Assembly: GCA_023251725.1 (NCBI GenBank)
Contig: JAHEYG010000021.1
Coordinates: 1-35,661, forward strand
Length of the DNA: 35,661 bases
Reading direction: 5' to 3'
Source of the DNA: Sphingobacteriaceae bacterium
GTDB taxonomy: Bacteria > Bacteroidota > Bacteroidia > B-17B0 > Aurantibacillaceae
This document shows, one piece after another, positions 24,599 through 33,681 of the stretch. The stretch's first letter is position 1. Every line of letters starts with the position of its first letter. The notes under the pieces are model-generated. The model ran no database searches and was not told the origin of the DNA. It saw only the letters and a program-made list of their open reading frames with translations. The position numbers and the translations under genes were made by a program.

Positions 24599-24692
24599 GG
24601 TTATAAGGTTATAAGGTTATAAGGTTATAAGGTTATAAGGTTATAAGGTTATAAGGTTATAAGGTTATAAGGTTATAAGGTTATAAGGTTAT
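24599..24692. repeat. GGTTATAA tandem array, 11 full copies plus a partial
   Basis: Eleven perfect copies of GGTTATAA run from 24599 to 24686, plus GGTTAT at 24687-24692. The array starts 10 bp after the GT2 stop codon and ends 40 bp before the four-helix-bundle gene. There are no spacers, so it is not a CRISPR. Confidence 0.95.
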
Positions 24693-24732
24693 TTAAGAAA
24701 AATAAAGAGTCACGGAATAAAATAAATATAAA

Positions 24733-25122
24733 ATGGCAAATTTAATTTCATTCGAAGATTTAGACTGTTGGAAAGAGGCGGTTCTTCTTAGAAAAAAAAT
24801 TAGAATAATTATAAAGACTTTTCCTACTGAAGAAAAATATAAATTAGTAGATCAGTTAAGAAGAGCGACTCGTTCAGTAACTGCAAACATCGCTGAGGGT
24901 TTTGGCAGATATCATTATCAGGAAAACACTCAGTTTTGCCGACACTCACGGGGTTCATTAACTGAAATTATTGATCATTTGATAGTAGCCAATGAAGAAA
25001 ATTATATTAGCGAAACAGAATTATTCGAATTAAAAAATCATGTTAACAAATGTATTTTAATTTTAAACGGTTATATTAATTATCTACAGAAAGCAAAAAG
25101 AGAAAACCTGAATTCCCAATAA
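24733..25122 (+). CDS. Four-helix-bundle protein (S23 / 23S rRNA intervening-sequence type)
   Basis: 129 residues, all helical. The family core is clear: DLDCWKEAVLLRKKIR, KYKLVDQLRRATRSVTANIAEGFGR and HSRGSLTEIIDHL, with a final long helix. These proteins were first seen inside intervening sequences of 23S rRNA genes and are common as stand-alone genes in Bacteroidota; relatives include Avd, the accessory protein of diversity-generating retroelements. No reverse transcriptase is present here. The gene is bracketed by a GGTTATAA array upstream and CTATAACC copies downstream, i.e. complementary repeats, as the rRNA-inserted elements are bracketed by inverted repeats. Molecular function is not established; nucleic-acid binding as a pentamer is known for the fold. 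Confidence 0.88.
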   Translation: MANLISFEDLDCWKEAVLLRKKIRIIIKTFPTEEKYKLVDQLRRATRSVTANIAEGFGRYHYQENTQFCRHSRGSLTEIIDHLIVANEENYISETELFELKNHVNKCILILNGYINYLQKAKRENLNSQ

Positions 25123-25139
25123 CAAGTAATCCAAAAACG

Positions 25140-25163
25140 CTATAACCCTATAACCCTATAACC
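25140..25163. repeat. CTATAACC tandem repeat, 3 copies (inverted relative to 24599)
   Basis: Three perfect copies of CTATAACC. Its complement GGTTATAG differs from the upstream unit GGTTATAA at one base, so the two arrays can pair across the four-helix-bundle gene. Confidence 0.9.
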
Positions 25164-25179
25164 AATAACTTTCTCAAAA

Positions 25180-25863
25180 ATGGCAGTTTATAGATTCAGA
25201 ATAGTTTTAGAGGACAACGAAGACACACTTCGCGATATTGACATCAAATCTGTTCAAACATTTGAAGAATTACACATTGCCATACAGGATGCATTTAAAT
25301 TTGATAAAAAACATTCGGCTTCTTTTTTTGTGAGTGATGATTATTGGAGAAAAGGATTGGAAATTACTTTTAAGAAAGAAGATTTACCTCTTGACCCTGA
25401 AGAAATCAAAAAAAATATTGAACCAAAAAAATTAATGTCGGCCGTTAAAATTGCCAAGTATGTTGATCATCCGCATCAGCGTTTTGTTTATGTTTTTGAC
25501 CCGGCAGCGCAATGGATTTTTTTAGTTGAGCTTTTGAAAATTGTAAACGAAGAACCAAAAGTAAAATATCCTTCGTTCACAAAATCGGTTGGAACAGCGC
25601 CAAAACAATACAAACAAATTATTGTTCCCCCAACCGAAATGACGCCCGATGCGTTGATGGCAGAGATGCTAAAAGGACAACACGAGCCCGAGGAAAATGA
25701 AATTTACAAATCGCTAAAAACAGAAGGTATTGAAGAAGAAGATTTGGTCGGTTTAGATGGCGAAGAAGGTGAAGAAGAAGTTACCGAAGAAGAACATAGA
25801 ACCGATTCTGAAGAGGGCGGTGATGATTTTGTTTTTGGGGAAGAAGGTCATGAGGAGGATTAA
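25180..25863 (+). CDS. Plasmid pRiA4b ORF-3-like protein with acidic tail
   Basis: 227 residues. The N-terminal domain (~1-125) begins MAVYRFRIVLEDNEDTLRDI and continues with FEELHIAIQDAFKFDKKHSASF and a FVYVFDPAAQWIFLVELL strand pair, the layout of the pRiA4b ORF-3-like / IS1096 passenger family. From ~185 the protein is a strongly acidic, Glu/Asp-rich tail, presumably disordered. The family has no proven biochemical activity despite its mobile-element name, and it is common on Bacteroidota chromosomes. ATG start is 16 bp after the CTATAACC repeats; a bidirectional terminator follows 20-25 bp after the stop. Confidence 0.8.
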   Translation: MAVYRFRIVLEDNEDTLRDIDIKSVQTFEELHIAIQDAFKFDKKHSASFFVSDDYWRKGLEITFKKEDLPLDPEEIKKNIEPKKLMSAVKIAKYVDHPHQRFVYVFDPAAQWIFLVELLKIVNEEPKVKYPSFTKSVGTAPKQYKQIIVPPTEMTPDALMAEMLKGQHEPEENEIYKSLKTEGIEEEDLVGLDGEEGEEEVTEEEHRTDSEEGGDDFVFGEEGHEED

Positions 25864-25885
25864 ATAAATTAAATAATTTCACAAA

Positions 25886-25922
25886 ACAAAAAAATCCCGA
25901 TTGAAACAACCGGGATTTTTTA
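25886..25922. terminator. Bidirectional terminator
   Basis: AAAAATCCCG and CGGGATTTTT pair around ATTGAAACAAC. It separates the convergent pRiA4b-like gene and the FG-GAP cargo gene and can serve both. Confidence 0.88.
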
Positions 25923-25935
25923 TTTCATTTATTGT

Positions 25936-28800
25936 TTATTGCTTGATTATTTTTTCTGTTTTTACGATTTCATTATTTTCAATTAGTCTAACAATGTAAA
26001 TTCCATTTGGGAATTGAGAAATATTTATTGCTAAATTAGTATTAATTATTTTTTCGTTGAGTATTAATTGCCCTAAACCATTGTAAATTATTATCTCCGA
26101 ATTTTGAGAAAAGTAATTAAGAATTAAATTAAACTCACCATTATTCGGATTAGGATAAATTGAAAACTGAGGATTAATATTAAAATTTGCATCGATACCT
26201 GTACAGGTTGAGACCGATTGCGTGAAAACAGCAGAATTTACACATCCATTAGCATCGGTTCCGGTAACTGTATATATTGAAGTTACAGAAGGAGAAACTG
26301 AAATACTTAAGCCTGCCCCACCCGGGTTCCAAAAATAAGTATTAGCACCAACTCCGGTTAATGTTGCTGTGCCTTGAAAAGGCGGACCACAAATAACTGA
26401 ATTAGTTGTATTAGCATTTACAATAGGCAACAGATTTACAGTTATTGTTTTTGTAACGTTAGCTTTACATCCGTTAGCCGTATTTGTACCTGTAACATTA
26501 TAAACAGTGGTGGTGGTAGGACTAACAGAAATGCTGGTTAATGTTGAGCCTGTACTCCAACTGTAAGTATTAGCTCCCGTAGCTGTTAATGTGCTTGAGT
26601 TTCCTATACAAATTGAATTACTGGTAGCGCCAATTGTTACCGAAGGAGCAATTGTGTTGGACACTACATTTACTAATGCTGGATTTGAAACGCAATTTCC
26701 TGTGGTACCCATAAGTGAATAGGTTCCTGCAATATTAATAATTGGATTGGCTGTATTACTTCCCGAAACAATTCCTGCACCATTCCAGGTATAGGTTGCA
26801 ACACCGGAGCCGCTTAACGAGACCGTTAGATTTGTACAAGTTAATGTTTGGCTGGAACCTGCATTTGCAACCGGAGTTAAATTTACCGTGATTGTAGAAA
26901 CAGCTGTGTTAGAACTTAAACATCCGGCAGCACTTGTGCCGGTTACAGAATAAGAAGTAGTTGTTGTTGGGCTAACCACTGATGCGCCACCGGTAAAAGT
27001 GTACGTATTTGCGCCACCAGGTATTATTGTAAAAGACTGGCCCGAACAAATAGAACCACTGTTAACTGTAATTGTAGGCAATGTACCGACCGTTATACTC
27101 GAAATTCCTGGTCCTGAAGAAACACAACCTGCTAAATTTGTACCTGTAACCGAATAAGTAGTGTTTGTTGTTGGACTTACAATTGACGATCCTCCCGAAA
27201 AAGTATAAGTGTTTGCGCCGCTTGGTACCATTGTAAATGACTGGCCGGAACAAATAAAACCATTGTTAACGGTAATTGTGGGTAAGCCCACGACCGTTAT
27301 ATTTGAAATTGCCGGTCCGACCGAAATACAACCGGCCGTACTTGTACCGGTAACAGAATAGGAAGTATTTACTGTAGGGCTAACAATCGAAGTGCCTCCC
27401 GAAAAAGTATAAGTGTTTGCACCACTGGGTATTATTGTAAAGGATTTTCCGGAACAAATAGAACCGCTGTTAACCGAAATAACCGGAAGAGGGTTAACCG
27501 TTATTGCAATTGTAGTTGTGCCTAAACACGACCCTGCTGTTCCTGTAACACTATAAGTTGTGTTAATGGTTGGACTCAAAATTACTGTTGGCGTATTAAC
27601 TCCGCCTGCATTCGCACTCCAGGTATAAGTTGTGGAGCCTGAAGCAATGAGCGTTGTAGTATTTCCTGAGCATAATGTTTGAAGGCCTGTAACGCTGGCG
27701 GGGCCATTTAACCTAACAGTCACAGAATTCCCAAAATAACTAGGGCTGGCCAAATCTATTTTGCCGTCGGCATTGAAATCGGCTCCTAAAACAGAGGTGG
27801 GACTTCCCATTGCATAAACAGAAGCTATTCCAAATATACCTGTTCCGGTTCCGTAATAAATATACACATCGGAACCTAAAAAATTCGCTACAGCGAAATC
27901 GGATTTTGTGTCTCCATTAAAATCAGCAGTACAAACTCCTTGAGGCCTCGTATCACACGGATAAATTGTTGCAGCCGAAAAACTTCCTGTTCCTGTTCCT
28001 AATAATACGGAAGCATCAGCAGAATTATAATTAGCAACCACCACATCCGCATTAGAATCGCCATTAAAATCGGCGCTACTTATTGCAATAGGACTAGCTC
28101 CACCCACCGGAAAATTATTTGCAGGAATAAAACTTCCTGTTCCAATTCCTAATAAAACAGAAAGTGAATTAGAATTAAAGTTAACCACCGCGAGGTCAAG
28201 TATTGCATCTCCATTAAAATCAACGCTTGTTAATCCGTAGGGATACAAACCAACTGCAAAATTTGTTGCTACGCCAAAACTTCCGGTACCAGTTCCTAGG
28301 CATATTGAAACATTATTAGAACCGGAATTAGAAACAGCGAGATCAATTTTAGAGTCGCCGTTAAAATCGCCCGTTGTTACACCAAGCGGATTAGTTCCTA
28401 CTGTAAAGTTACTAGCCGCGCCGAAACTTCCGGTACCTGTTCCTAATAAAACCGAAACAAGATTAGAAGTATAATTCGCTGTTACAATATCCATTTTGCC
28501 GTCACCGTTAAAATCGGCATTTGCAATGGCATTTGGGGCGCCGGGACCTAAAGTAAATTGAGTCGTAGTGTTAAAACTGCCGGTACCGGTTCCTATTAAA
28601 ATACTAATATCGCCGGTGCTATTATTACAGGTTACTAAATCTGCTTTACCGTCACTATTAAAATCAGCACTAACCATTGAAATAGGCTTTACATTAACAG
28701 GGTAACTTACCGGATTGCTGAAACATGCTTGTGCGCTTACATTTTTTCCGGCAAGGCCGAACAAAATTGTAATTAAAATTATTTTTGTAGAAGTTTTCAT
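25936..28800 (-). CDS. Secreted T9SS cargo with FG-GAP/VCBS and Ig-like repeats
   Basis: 954 residues. The signal peptide ends at NVSAQ (~24). Seven FG-GAP/VCBS repeats span ~45-365, each with a calcium-type DFNGDGKxD loop and a VLLGTGTGSF strand. From ~370 to ~860 come Ig-like/adhesin repeats; three consecutive ones are nearly identical over ~60 residues (ICSGQSFTMVPSGANTYTF and SPTxNTSYSVTGT). A type A T9SS sorting domain closes the protein (FSIYPNPNNGEFNLIL to KIIKQ). It is therefore exported across the outer membrane and anchored to or released from the cell surface. FG-GAP blades usually make beta-propellers, so adhesion or a structural surface role is likely. It is the last gene of the four-gene cargo array and precedes the bidirectional terminator. 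Confidence 0.88.
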   Translation of the reverse strand: MKTSTKIILITILFGLAGKNVSAQACFSNPVSYPVNVKPISMVSADFNSDGKADLVTCNNSTGDISILIGTGTGSFNTTTQFTLGPGAPNAIANADFNGDGKMDIVTANYTSNLVSVLLGTGTGSFGAASNFTVGTNPLGVTTGDFNGDSKIDLAVSNSGSNNVSICLGTGTGSFGVATNFAVGLYPYGLTSVDFNGDAILDLAVVNFNSNSLSVLLGIGTGSFIPANNFPVGGASPIAISSADFNGDSNADVVVANYNSADASVLLGTGTGSFSAATIYPCDTRPQGVCTADFNGDTKSDFAVANFLGSDVYIYYGTGTGIFGIASVYAMGSPTSVLGADFNADGKIDLASPSYFGNSVTVRLNGPASVTGLQTLCSGNTTTLIASGSTTYTWSANAGGVNTPTVILSPTINTTYSVTGTAGSCLGTTTIAITVNPLPVISVNSGSICSGKSFTIIPSGANTYTFSGGTSIVSPTVNTSYSVTGTSTAGCISVGPAISNITVVGLPTITVNNGFICSGQSFTMVPSGANTYTFSGGSSIVSPTTNTTYSVTGTNLAGCVSSGPGISSITVGTLPTITVNSGSICSGQSFTIIPGGANTYTFTGGASVVSPTTTTSYSVTGTSAAGCLSSNTAVSTITVNLTPVANAGSSQTLTCTNLTVSLSGSGVATYTWNGAGIVSGSNTANPIINIAGTYSLMGTTGNCVSNPALVNVVSNTIAPSVTIGATSNSICIGNSSTLTATGANTYSWSTGSTLTSISVSPTTTTVYNVTGTNTANGCKANVTKTITVNLLPIVNANTTNSVICGPPFQGTATLTGVGANTYFWNPGGAGLSISVSPSVTSIYTVTGTDANGCVNSAVFTQSVSTCTGIDANFNINPQFSIYPNPNNGEFNLILNYFSQNSEIIIYNGLGQLILNEKIINTNLAINISQFPNGIYIVRLIENNEIVKTEKIIKQ

Positions 28801-28822
28801 TTTGTTTTTTTTAGTTTTTAAT

Positions 28823-30118
28823 TTATTTCTGAATAATTATTTTTTTGGTGGATATACTATTTTTTTCAATTAAGTGAAGAGTATAAAAACCTGCCTCCAG
28901 ATTTGTTACATCAATTGTTTCTGTGGGAGAATATAATGCTTGTTGAAAAACCGTTTGGCCCAAAAGATTAATTATTTCTAAAGAAGTTGGCGCGTTATTA
29001 TTTTTTTCAAGATGAATTATTCCATTTGATGGGTTAGGATAAATATTTATAGAAATATCTGCATTCGAAATTTCATTAATTCCAGAGGGAGAAATTGTCC
29101 CTGACCATCTCTCGACTGCACATCCTCCGGTGTAAAGTTGATTTTTATAAATGTGCGCTATTTTTCCATAAGTTGCCGAGCCCATAACTGTATAATTCGT
29201 TCCGTCCCAACTCAAGGCTCTATTACAAGTTGTTGTTCCAACTTTCCAAAAATTACCGGTAATATACAGTTTCACTCCATCGCTAGCCAATCCCTTCACT
29301 CCTGAATTTATTTTTTGGCTTGGTTTTAGGGCATTCCATTTTATTCCATTCCAACGGGCCAAATTATCTATTGTATCAGTACCCGACATATTAATATCCC
29401 CTCCCACATAAAGTTCATTATTATGAACAACCATTGTATTAATAACGGTTCCCGGATTAGTGTCAAAACCCAATCCAACACCTGTGAAATTAGTACCGTC
29501 GAATTTTATGATGTGCGGACTCACAGTAAATTCTCCTGCTGTACCCCCTCCTGCTAAATATAAATACCCATTATGTACAAGCATTGTATTAATACTTTTT
29601 GTGTTAGAGCTTACTAAAGTGTAATTTGTACCGTTCCACTTTACTAAACCATATCCCAATGCTATATATAATTCATTATTATAAACGCACATTGCAGATA
29701 CACTTGGATTTGGAAAGTAACTTAGTCCGCCTTTTACGCTATCCCAAATACTACCATTCCATCTCGCAATACGTAAAGCAGATTTACCATTAACGTTAAA
29801 GAATTCTCCTGCAACATAAAGTTGATTATTGTAAACGCATCCTGCATAAACTCCTATTCCCGAAAATATAGCACTTCCGACATTATACCAATTCGTACTA
29901 TCCCAACGTGCTACACATCTAATAGAAGTGTCGCCTGCTACCTTTGTAAAATTACCGATAACAAACATGCTGTTGTTCCAATTCAGAAAAGTTTCGGTAC
30001 CGCAACCGAAATTAAAATTTTGCATACTTGCAATATTATTCCAGTTTTGTGCATTGCAATTAATTGTACCTGCCGATAGCGCAAAAATTAAGACGATTTT
30101 ATTGTATAATTTTTTCAT
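28823..30118 (-). CDS. Secreted T9SS cargo with kelch/delta-60-like propeller repeats
   Basis: 431 residues. Signal peptide ~1-23 (NCNAQ end); its first residues, MKKLYNKI, are identical to those of the next upstream cargo protein. Six or so repeats of ~45 residues pair a W-rich strand with a 'VYNNQLYVAGEF' strand (RIARWNGSIWDSV, VHNNELYVGGDI, LARWNGIKWNAL), resembling delta-60/kelch blades of a beta-propeller. The T9SS type A domain starts at SINIYPNPSNGIIHLE and ends KKIIIQK. Ligand unknown. It lies 22 bp upstream of the FG-GAP gene and is probably part of the same operon. Confidence 0.85.
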   Translation of the reverse strand: MKKLYNKIVLIFALSAGTINCNAQNWNNIASMQNFNFGCGTETFLNWNNSMFVIGNFTKVAGDTSIRCVARWDSTNWYNVGSAIFSGIGVYAGCVYNNQLYVAGEFFNVNGKSALRIARWNGSIWDSVKGGLSYFPNPSVSAMCVYNNELYIALGYGLVKWNGTNYTLVSSNTKSINTMLVHNGYLYLAGGGTAGEFTVSPHIIKFDGTNFTGVGLGFDTNPGTVINTMVVHNNELYVGGDINMSGTDTIDNLARWNGIKWNALKPSQKINSGVKGLASDGVKLYITGNFWKVGTTTCNRALSWDGTNYTVMGSATYGKIAHIYKNQLYTGGCAVERWSGTISPSGINEISNADISINIYPNPSNGIIHLEKNNNAPTSLEIINLLGQTVFQQALYSPTETIDVTNLEAGFYTLHLIEKNSISTKKIIIQK

Positions 30119-30166
30119 ATTGTTTTTTTTTAAATTAATACTTGATTTATTTTTCTTTTGCTGGTT

Positions 30167-31834
30167 TTATTTTTGGATAATTAATTTTTTGTTAACTATG
30201 ATTTTATCTTCCGAAGTCAAACTCAAATTATAAACACCCGATTCGAGACTCTGGAGATTAATTGTTTCTTTTTGTGAAATTAATTCCTGGTAAAAAACAA
30301 TTTGACCCAGAGTGTTTGTAATTTTTAAAAACGAAATTGCATTTTCATTAATAACAATTTCTAATAAACCATTAGATGGATTTGGATAAATATTAAATTC
30401 AGTATTTGAATTATTTTCATTAGTTATTCCGGTAATTACATTATCCAATTTCGCTACAAAAATATCATCCATTCCTGCACTGGTTAATGTGGTTGGTCCA
30501 AAACTCACCGGATTACTTCCTATAGATCCGGTTACAAAAACATTTCCATTAATATCCGGACTTACCCCATAACCTATTTGATTACCACTTGCACCTACAC
30601 TTTTTGCCCACAACGCATTTCCTGATACATCATATTTTAAAACAAAAATATCATCTGTACCTGCAATAGCATTTGTTAATGTTGTTGTTCCGCAAGTAAT
30701 AGTATTACTGGTAAATTGTCCGGCGATATATACATTGCCATTGGTGGGTGTGGCTACACTATTGCCAACTTCATAACCTGTTCCTGCAATACCGCGCGCC
30801 CAAACAATATTACCTGATGGATCATATTTATAAAGAAAAAAATCGGTGTTACCTGCATTGGTAAGAGTTGTTGTTCCTAACGCAAGCGTAGGACTATCAA
30901 ATTTTCCTGTTAAATAAGAATTGCCCGCCGCATCTGCACTTATGCCATTACCGAAATCACTTCCTAAACCACCGGCGCGTTTTGCCCAAATAAAGTTTCC
31001 CAAGGCATCGTATTTAATTGCAAAAACATCGCAGCTACCCCCATTCGCATTTGTTAAGACAGTAGTTGAACAAGTCATGGCGCTGCTAAAAAAATATCCT
31101 GTTACAAAAACATTACTGCTTGCATCGGTACTAATGCCCATACTATAATCATTATTTGTTCCGCCGGCAGATTTCGCCCATAATACATTTCCTAAAGCAT
31201 CATATTTTACGGTGAATACATCAAGAATACCCGAGCTAGATAAAGTAGTGCTTCCAATTGTAACCGTTGAAGAACCGTAATCTCCGGTTACATAAACATT
31301 GCCGCTTGCATCAGAATTGATGCTCCGCCCACGAATATTGTTGGCACCACTTGCACACTTTGCCCAAATAAGATTGCCTGAGCCATCGTACTTTAAAACA
31401 AACATGTTTGAACTAAAAGGAACTGTTGTTAATGTGGTGGCACCAAAAGTAATTGATGTACTTTGAAAATATCCTGTCACATAAACATTACCGCTTGCAT
31501 CCGTATTTATCGAGGTGCCTTGATCTGTTCCTGTTCCGCCTGCACTTTTTGCCCACAACACATTTCCTAATGCGTCATACTTAGCAATAAAAACGTCTTC
31601 TATAAAACTTCCTCCATTTGTAAATGTTGAAGCACCAAATGTTATTGTAGGGCTGTTGTAATATCCGGTAACATAAACATTGCCATTAACATCAGCGCTA
31701 ACACTTTTACCAACATCGTTTGAAGCGCCTCCGGCTTTCTTAGCCCATAGCCAGCTCGGCGATTGCGCGTTTGCAGAAATTCCAATTAGGAGAAGCGCAC
31801 AAATTAATTCGATTTTATTGTATAATTTTTTCAT
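30167..31834 (-). CDS. Secreted T9SS cargo with SBBP repeats
   Basis: 555 residues. Signal peptide ends at ISANAQ (~24). About eight ~50-residue SBBP (beta-propeller) repeats follow, each with DASGNVYVTGYF and KYDALGNVLWAKSAGG signatures and a TTLT-containing strand. The T9SS type A domain runs from FNIYPNPSNGLLEIVI to KKLIIQK. Its closest relative is the adjacent gene at 31887: the proteins share the repeat consensus and an almost identical junction (DNVITGITNENNSNTEFNIY). The function is presumably an extracellular protein- or sugar-binding scaffold. Confidence 0.87.
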   Translation of the reverse strand: MKKLYNKIELICALLLIGISANAQSPSWLWAKKAGGASNDVGKSVSADVNGNVYVTGYYNSPTITFGASTFTNGGSFIEDVFIAKYDALGNVLWAKSAGGTGTDQGTSINTDASGNVYVTGYFQSTSITFGATTLTTVPFSSNMFVLKYDGSGNLIWAKCASGANNIRGRSINSDASGNVYVTGDYGSSTVTIGSTTLSSSGILDVFTVKYDALGNVLWAKSAGGTNNDYSMGISTDASSNVFVTGYFFSSAMTCSTTVLTNANGGSCDVFAIKYDALGNFIWAKRAGGLGSDFGNGISADAAGNSYLTGKFDSPTLALGTTTLTNAGNTDFFLYKYDPSGNIVWARGIAGTGYEVGNSVATPTNGNVYIAGQFTSNTITCGTTTLTNAIAGTDDIFVLKYDVSGNALWAKSVGASGNQIGYGVSPDINGNVFVTGSIGSNPVSFGPTTLTSAGMDDIFVAKLDNVITGITNENNSNTEFNIYPNPSNGLLEIVINENAISFLKITNTLGQIVFYQELISQKETINLQSLESGVYNLSLTSEDKIIVNKKLIIQK

Positions 31835-31886
31835 TGTCTCATGTTTTTTTAATTAATAATTGATTTATTTTTCTTTTACTGTTTTT

Positions 31887-33566
31887 TTACTTTTGGATAA
31901 TTAATTTTTTGTTAAACATTATTTTATCTTTCAATATTAAACTCAAATTATAAACACCGGATTCGAGATTTTGGAGATTAATACTTTCTTTAACTGAGTT
32001 TAATTCCTGCTGAAAAACAATTTGACCAAGTAGATTAGTTATTTTTAAAGAAGAAATTGAATTTTCTTTTATTCCAATTTCGAATAAACCATTAGACGGA
32101 TTTGGATAAATATTAAATTCAGTATTTGAATTATTTTCATTAGTTATTCCGGTAATTACATTATCCAGTTTGGCAACAAACAACATTATATTTCCACCTG
32201 TCTTAATTAAATTAGTTCCGCCAAAAGGCACTGAGTTGCTATTAAAATAACCGGTAACATGGGCATTGCCTGCTGCATCTACACTTATTGATGTGCTAAC
32301 ATCAAAACTTGCTCCACCGGTTCCTTTAGCCCAGAGAGAATTTCCCAAGCCATCATATTTAGCAATAAAGATATCATCGCTACCCGAGTTTGTTAGTGTA
32401 GTTGTTCCGATGACAATCGGAAAAGAAAAAAAAGAACCGGTTACATAAACATTACCGCTGGTATGCGTTGTAATGCTATAACCAACATCATTACTATTTG
32501 CACCAATACTTTTTGCCCATAATACATTACCAGTTCCGTCATATTTCGCAATAAAAATATCCGTACTTCCGGCAAATCCGGCATTAACTAAAGTAGTTGT
32601 ACCAATAGAAATTGTACTTTCAAAACTTCCGGTTATGTAAGCATTACCACCCGATTCGGCACTTACACTATTTGATACGTCATTTCCGGATCCTCCTGCG
32701 CGTTTAGCCCATTGTACATTTCCCGATGCGTCATATTGAATCAGAAATAAATCGTTAGCACCTGAGTTGGTTAAAGTATTTGTTCCACATGTAATACTGT
32801 TACTAATAAAATATCCTGTAACAAAAACATTTCCTGTACCGTCAACACTTATTCCATTCCCATAATCGTTCTGACTTCCGCCCGCGCCTTTTGCCCAAAG
32901 TACATTGCCGGCAACATCGTATTTTATAACCAGTATGTCGAGAATACCTGAACTTGTTAATGTAGAAGTTCCAACAGTTAGAGTTGATGTACCAAATTCG
33001 CCGGTAACATAAACATTACCGCTTGCATCAGAGCTAATGCTTCTTCCGCGAACAGCGTTACCACCGCTGGTGGTTTTAGCCCACACAAGATTTCCACTTG
33101 CATCATACTTAACAACAAAAATATTGGTGCTAAAAGCTGTATTGGTAAGCGTAGTTGTACTAAAAGAAATTGAAGTGCTTTGAAAGTATCCTGTAACGTA
33201 AACATTACCGCTTGCGTCTGTGTTTATACCAATGCCGGTGTCAAGATTAGTTCCACCCGAACTTTTGGCCCATAAAACATTTCCTAAAGCATCGTATTTT
33301 ACAATAAAAATATCTTCGCTGCCATTTGTGTTTGCATTAGTAAATGTAAATGCGCCGAATACAATTGTATTTGTGTTGAAGTGTCCGGTTACATAAACAT
33401 TGCCTGATTGATCAACACATAGACTACTGCCACCGTTTGTTCCGTTTGCGTTTGTAGCGGCGCTTTTTGCCCACATCCATGAGGGTGATTGTGCATTTGA
33501 AAATTTGGCTGACACAAGTAATGCAATGAATAAAAAAGGTAAAATTGCTTTCGTAAATTTTTTCAT
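31887..33566 (-). CDS. Secreted T9SS cargo with SBBP repeats (tandem paralogue, first of array)
   Basis: 559 residues. Signal peptide ends at FSNAQ (~26). SBBP repeats with the same GNVYVTGYF / KYDALGNVLWAK pattern fill ~27-465. The T9SS domain (FNIYPNPSNGLFEIGI to KKLIIQK) follows. The 3' region is identical over ~70 bp to the neighbouring paralogue (32098-32167 against 30379-30448), a sign of recent duplication or conversion. It is the first gene of the cargo array, and its promoter carries two TAGGTATT boxes shared with the regulator gene just upstream, so it is the probable direct target of the adjacent two-component system. Confidence 0.88.
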   Translation of the reverse strand: MKKFTKAILPFLFIALLVSAKFSNAQSPSWMWAKSAATNANGTNGGSSLCVDQSGNVYVTGHFNTNTIVFGAFTFTNANTNGSEDIFIVKYDALGNVLWAKSSGGTNLDTGIGINTDASGNVYVTGYFQSTSISFSTTTLTNTAFSTNIFVVKYDASGNLVWAKTTSGGNAVRGRSISSDASGNVYVTGEFGTSTLTVGTSTLTSSGILDILVIKYDVAGNVLWAKGAGGSQNDYGNGISVDGTGNVFVTGYFISNSITCGTNTLTNSGANDLFLIQYDASGNVQWAKRAGGSGNDVSNSVSAESGGNAYITGSFESTISIGTTTLVNAGFAGSTDIFIAKYDGTGNVLWAKSIGANSNDVGYSITTHTSGNVYVTGSFFSFPIVIGTTTLTNSGSDDIFIAKYDGLGNSLWAKGTGGASFDVSTSISVDAAGNAHVTGYFNSNSVPFGGTNLIKTGGNIMLFVAKLDNVITGITNENNSNTEFNIYPNPSNGLFEIGIKENSISSLKITNLLGQIVFQQELNSVKESINLQNLESGVYNLSLILKDKIMFNKKLIIQK

Positions 33567-33609
33567 GGCGCTTAATTTTTTATTAGTTTTCTATTTGTTA
33601 TTCTGGCAT

Positions 33610-33640
33610 CAAAGTTCAATAGTTTATAACTGCATTACAA
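33610..33640 (-). promoter_or_regulatory. Promoter of the T9SS cargo array
   Basis: On the minus strand TTG (33640-33638), 20 nt, then GAACTTTG (33617-33610), seven of eight matches to TAnnTTTG. ATG lies 44 bp further on. Confidence 0.6.
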
Positions 33641-33649
33641 TCCGTAGCG

Positions 33650-33681
33650 TTAGGTATTTTATATCAGTACCATTAGGTATT
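33650..33681 (-). promoter_or_regulatory. Paired regulator boxes upstream of the cargo array
   Basis: TTAGGTATT at 33650-33658 and 33673-33681, 23 bp apart (AATACCTAA on the minus strand). The proximal box ends 32 nt from the -7 element. The distal box is part of TACC-N4-GGTA, a palindrome resembling NarL-type heptamer pairs. Confidence 0.6.

Noticed and set aside
24599-24692. CRISPR array
   Set aside because: The 8-bp units are directly contiguous without spacers, and no cas gene is nearby.
24733-25122. Avd accessory protein of a diversity-generating retroelement
   Set aside because: Same fold family, but no reverse transcriptase, template repeat or variable repeat is present.
27062-27253. 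Minus-strand frame inside the FG-GAP/Ig cargo gene
   Set aside because: Out-of-frame shadow of the repetitive coding sequence.
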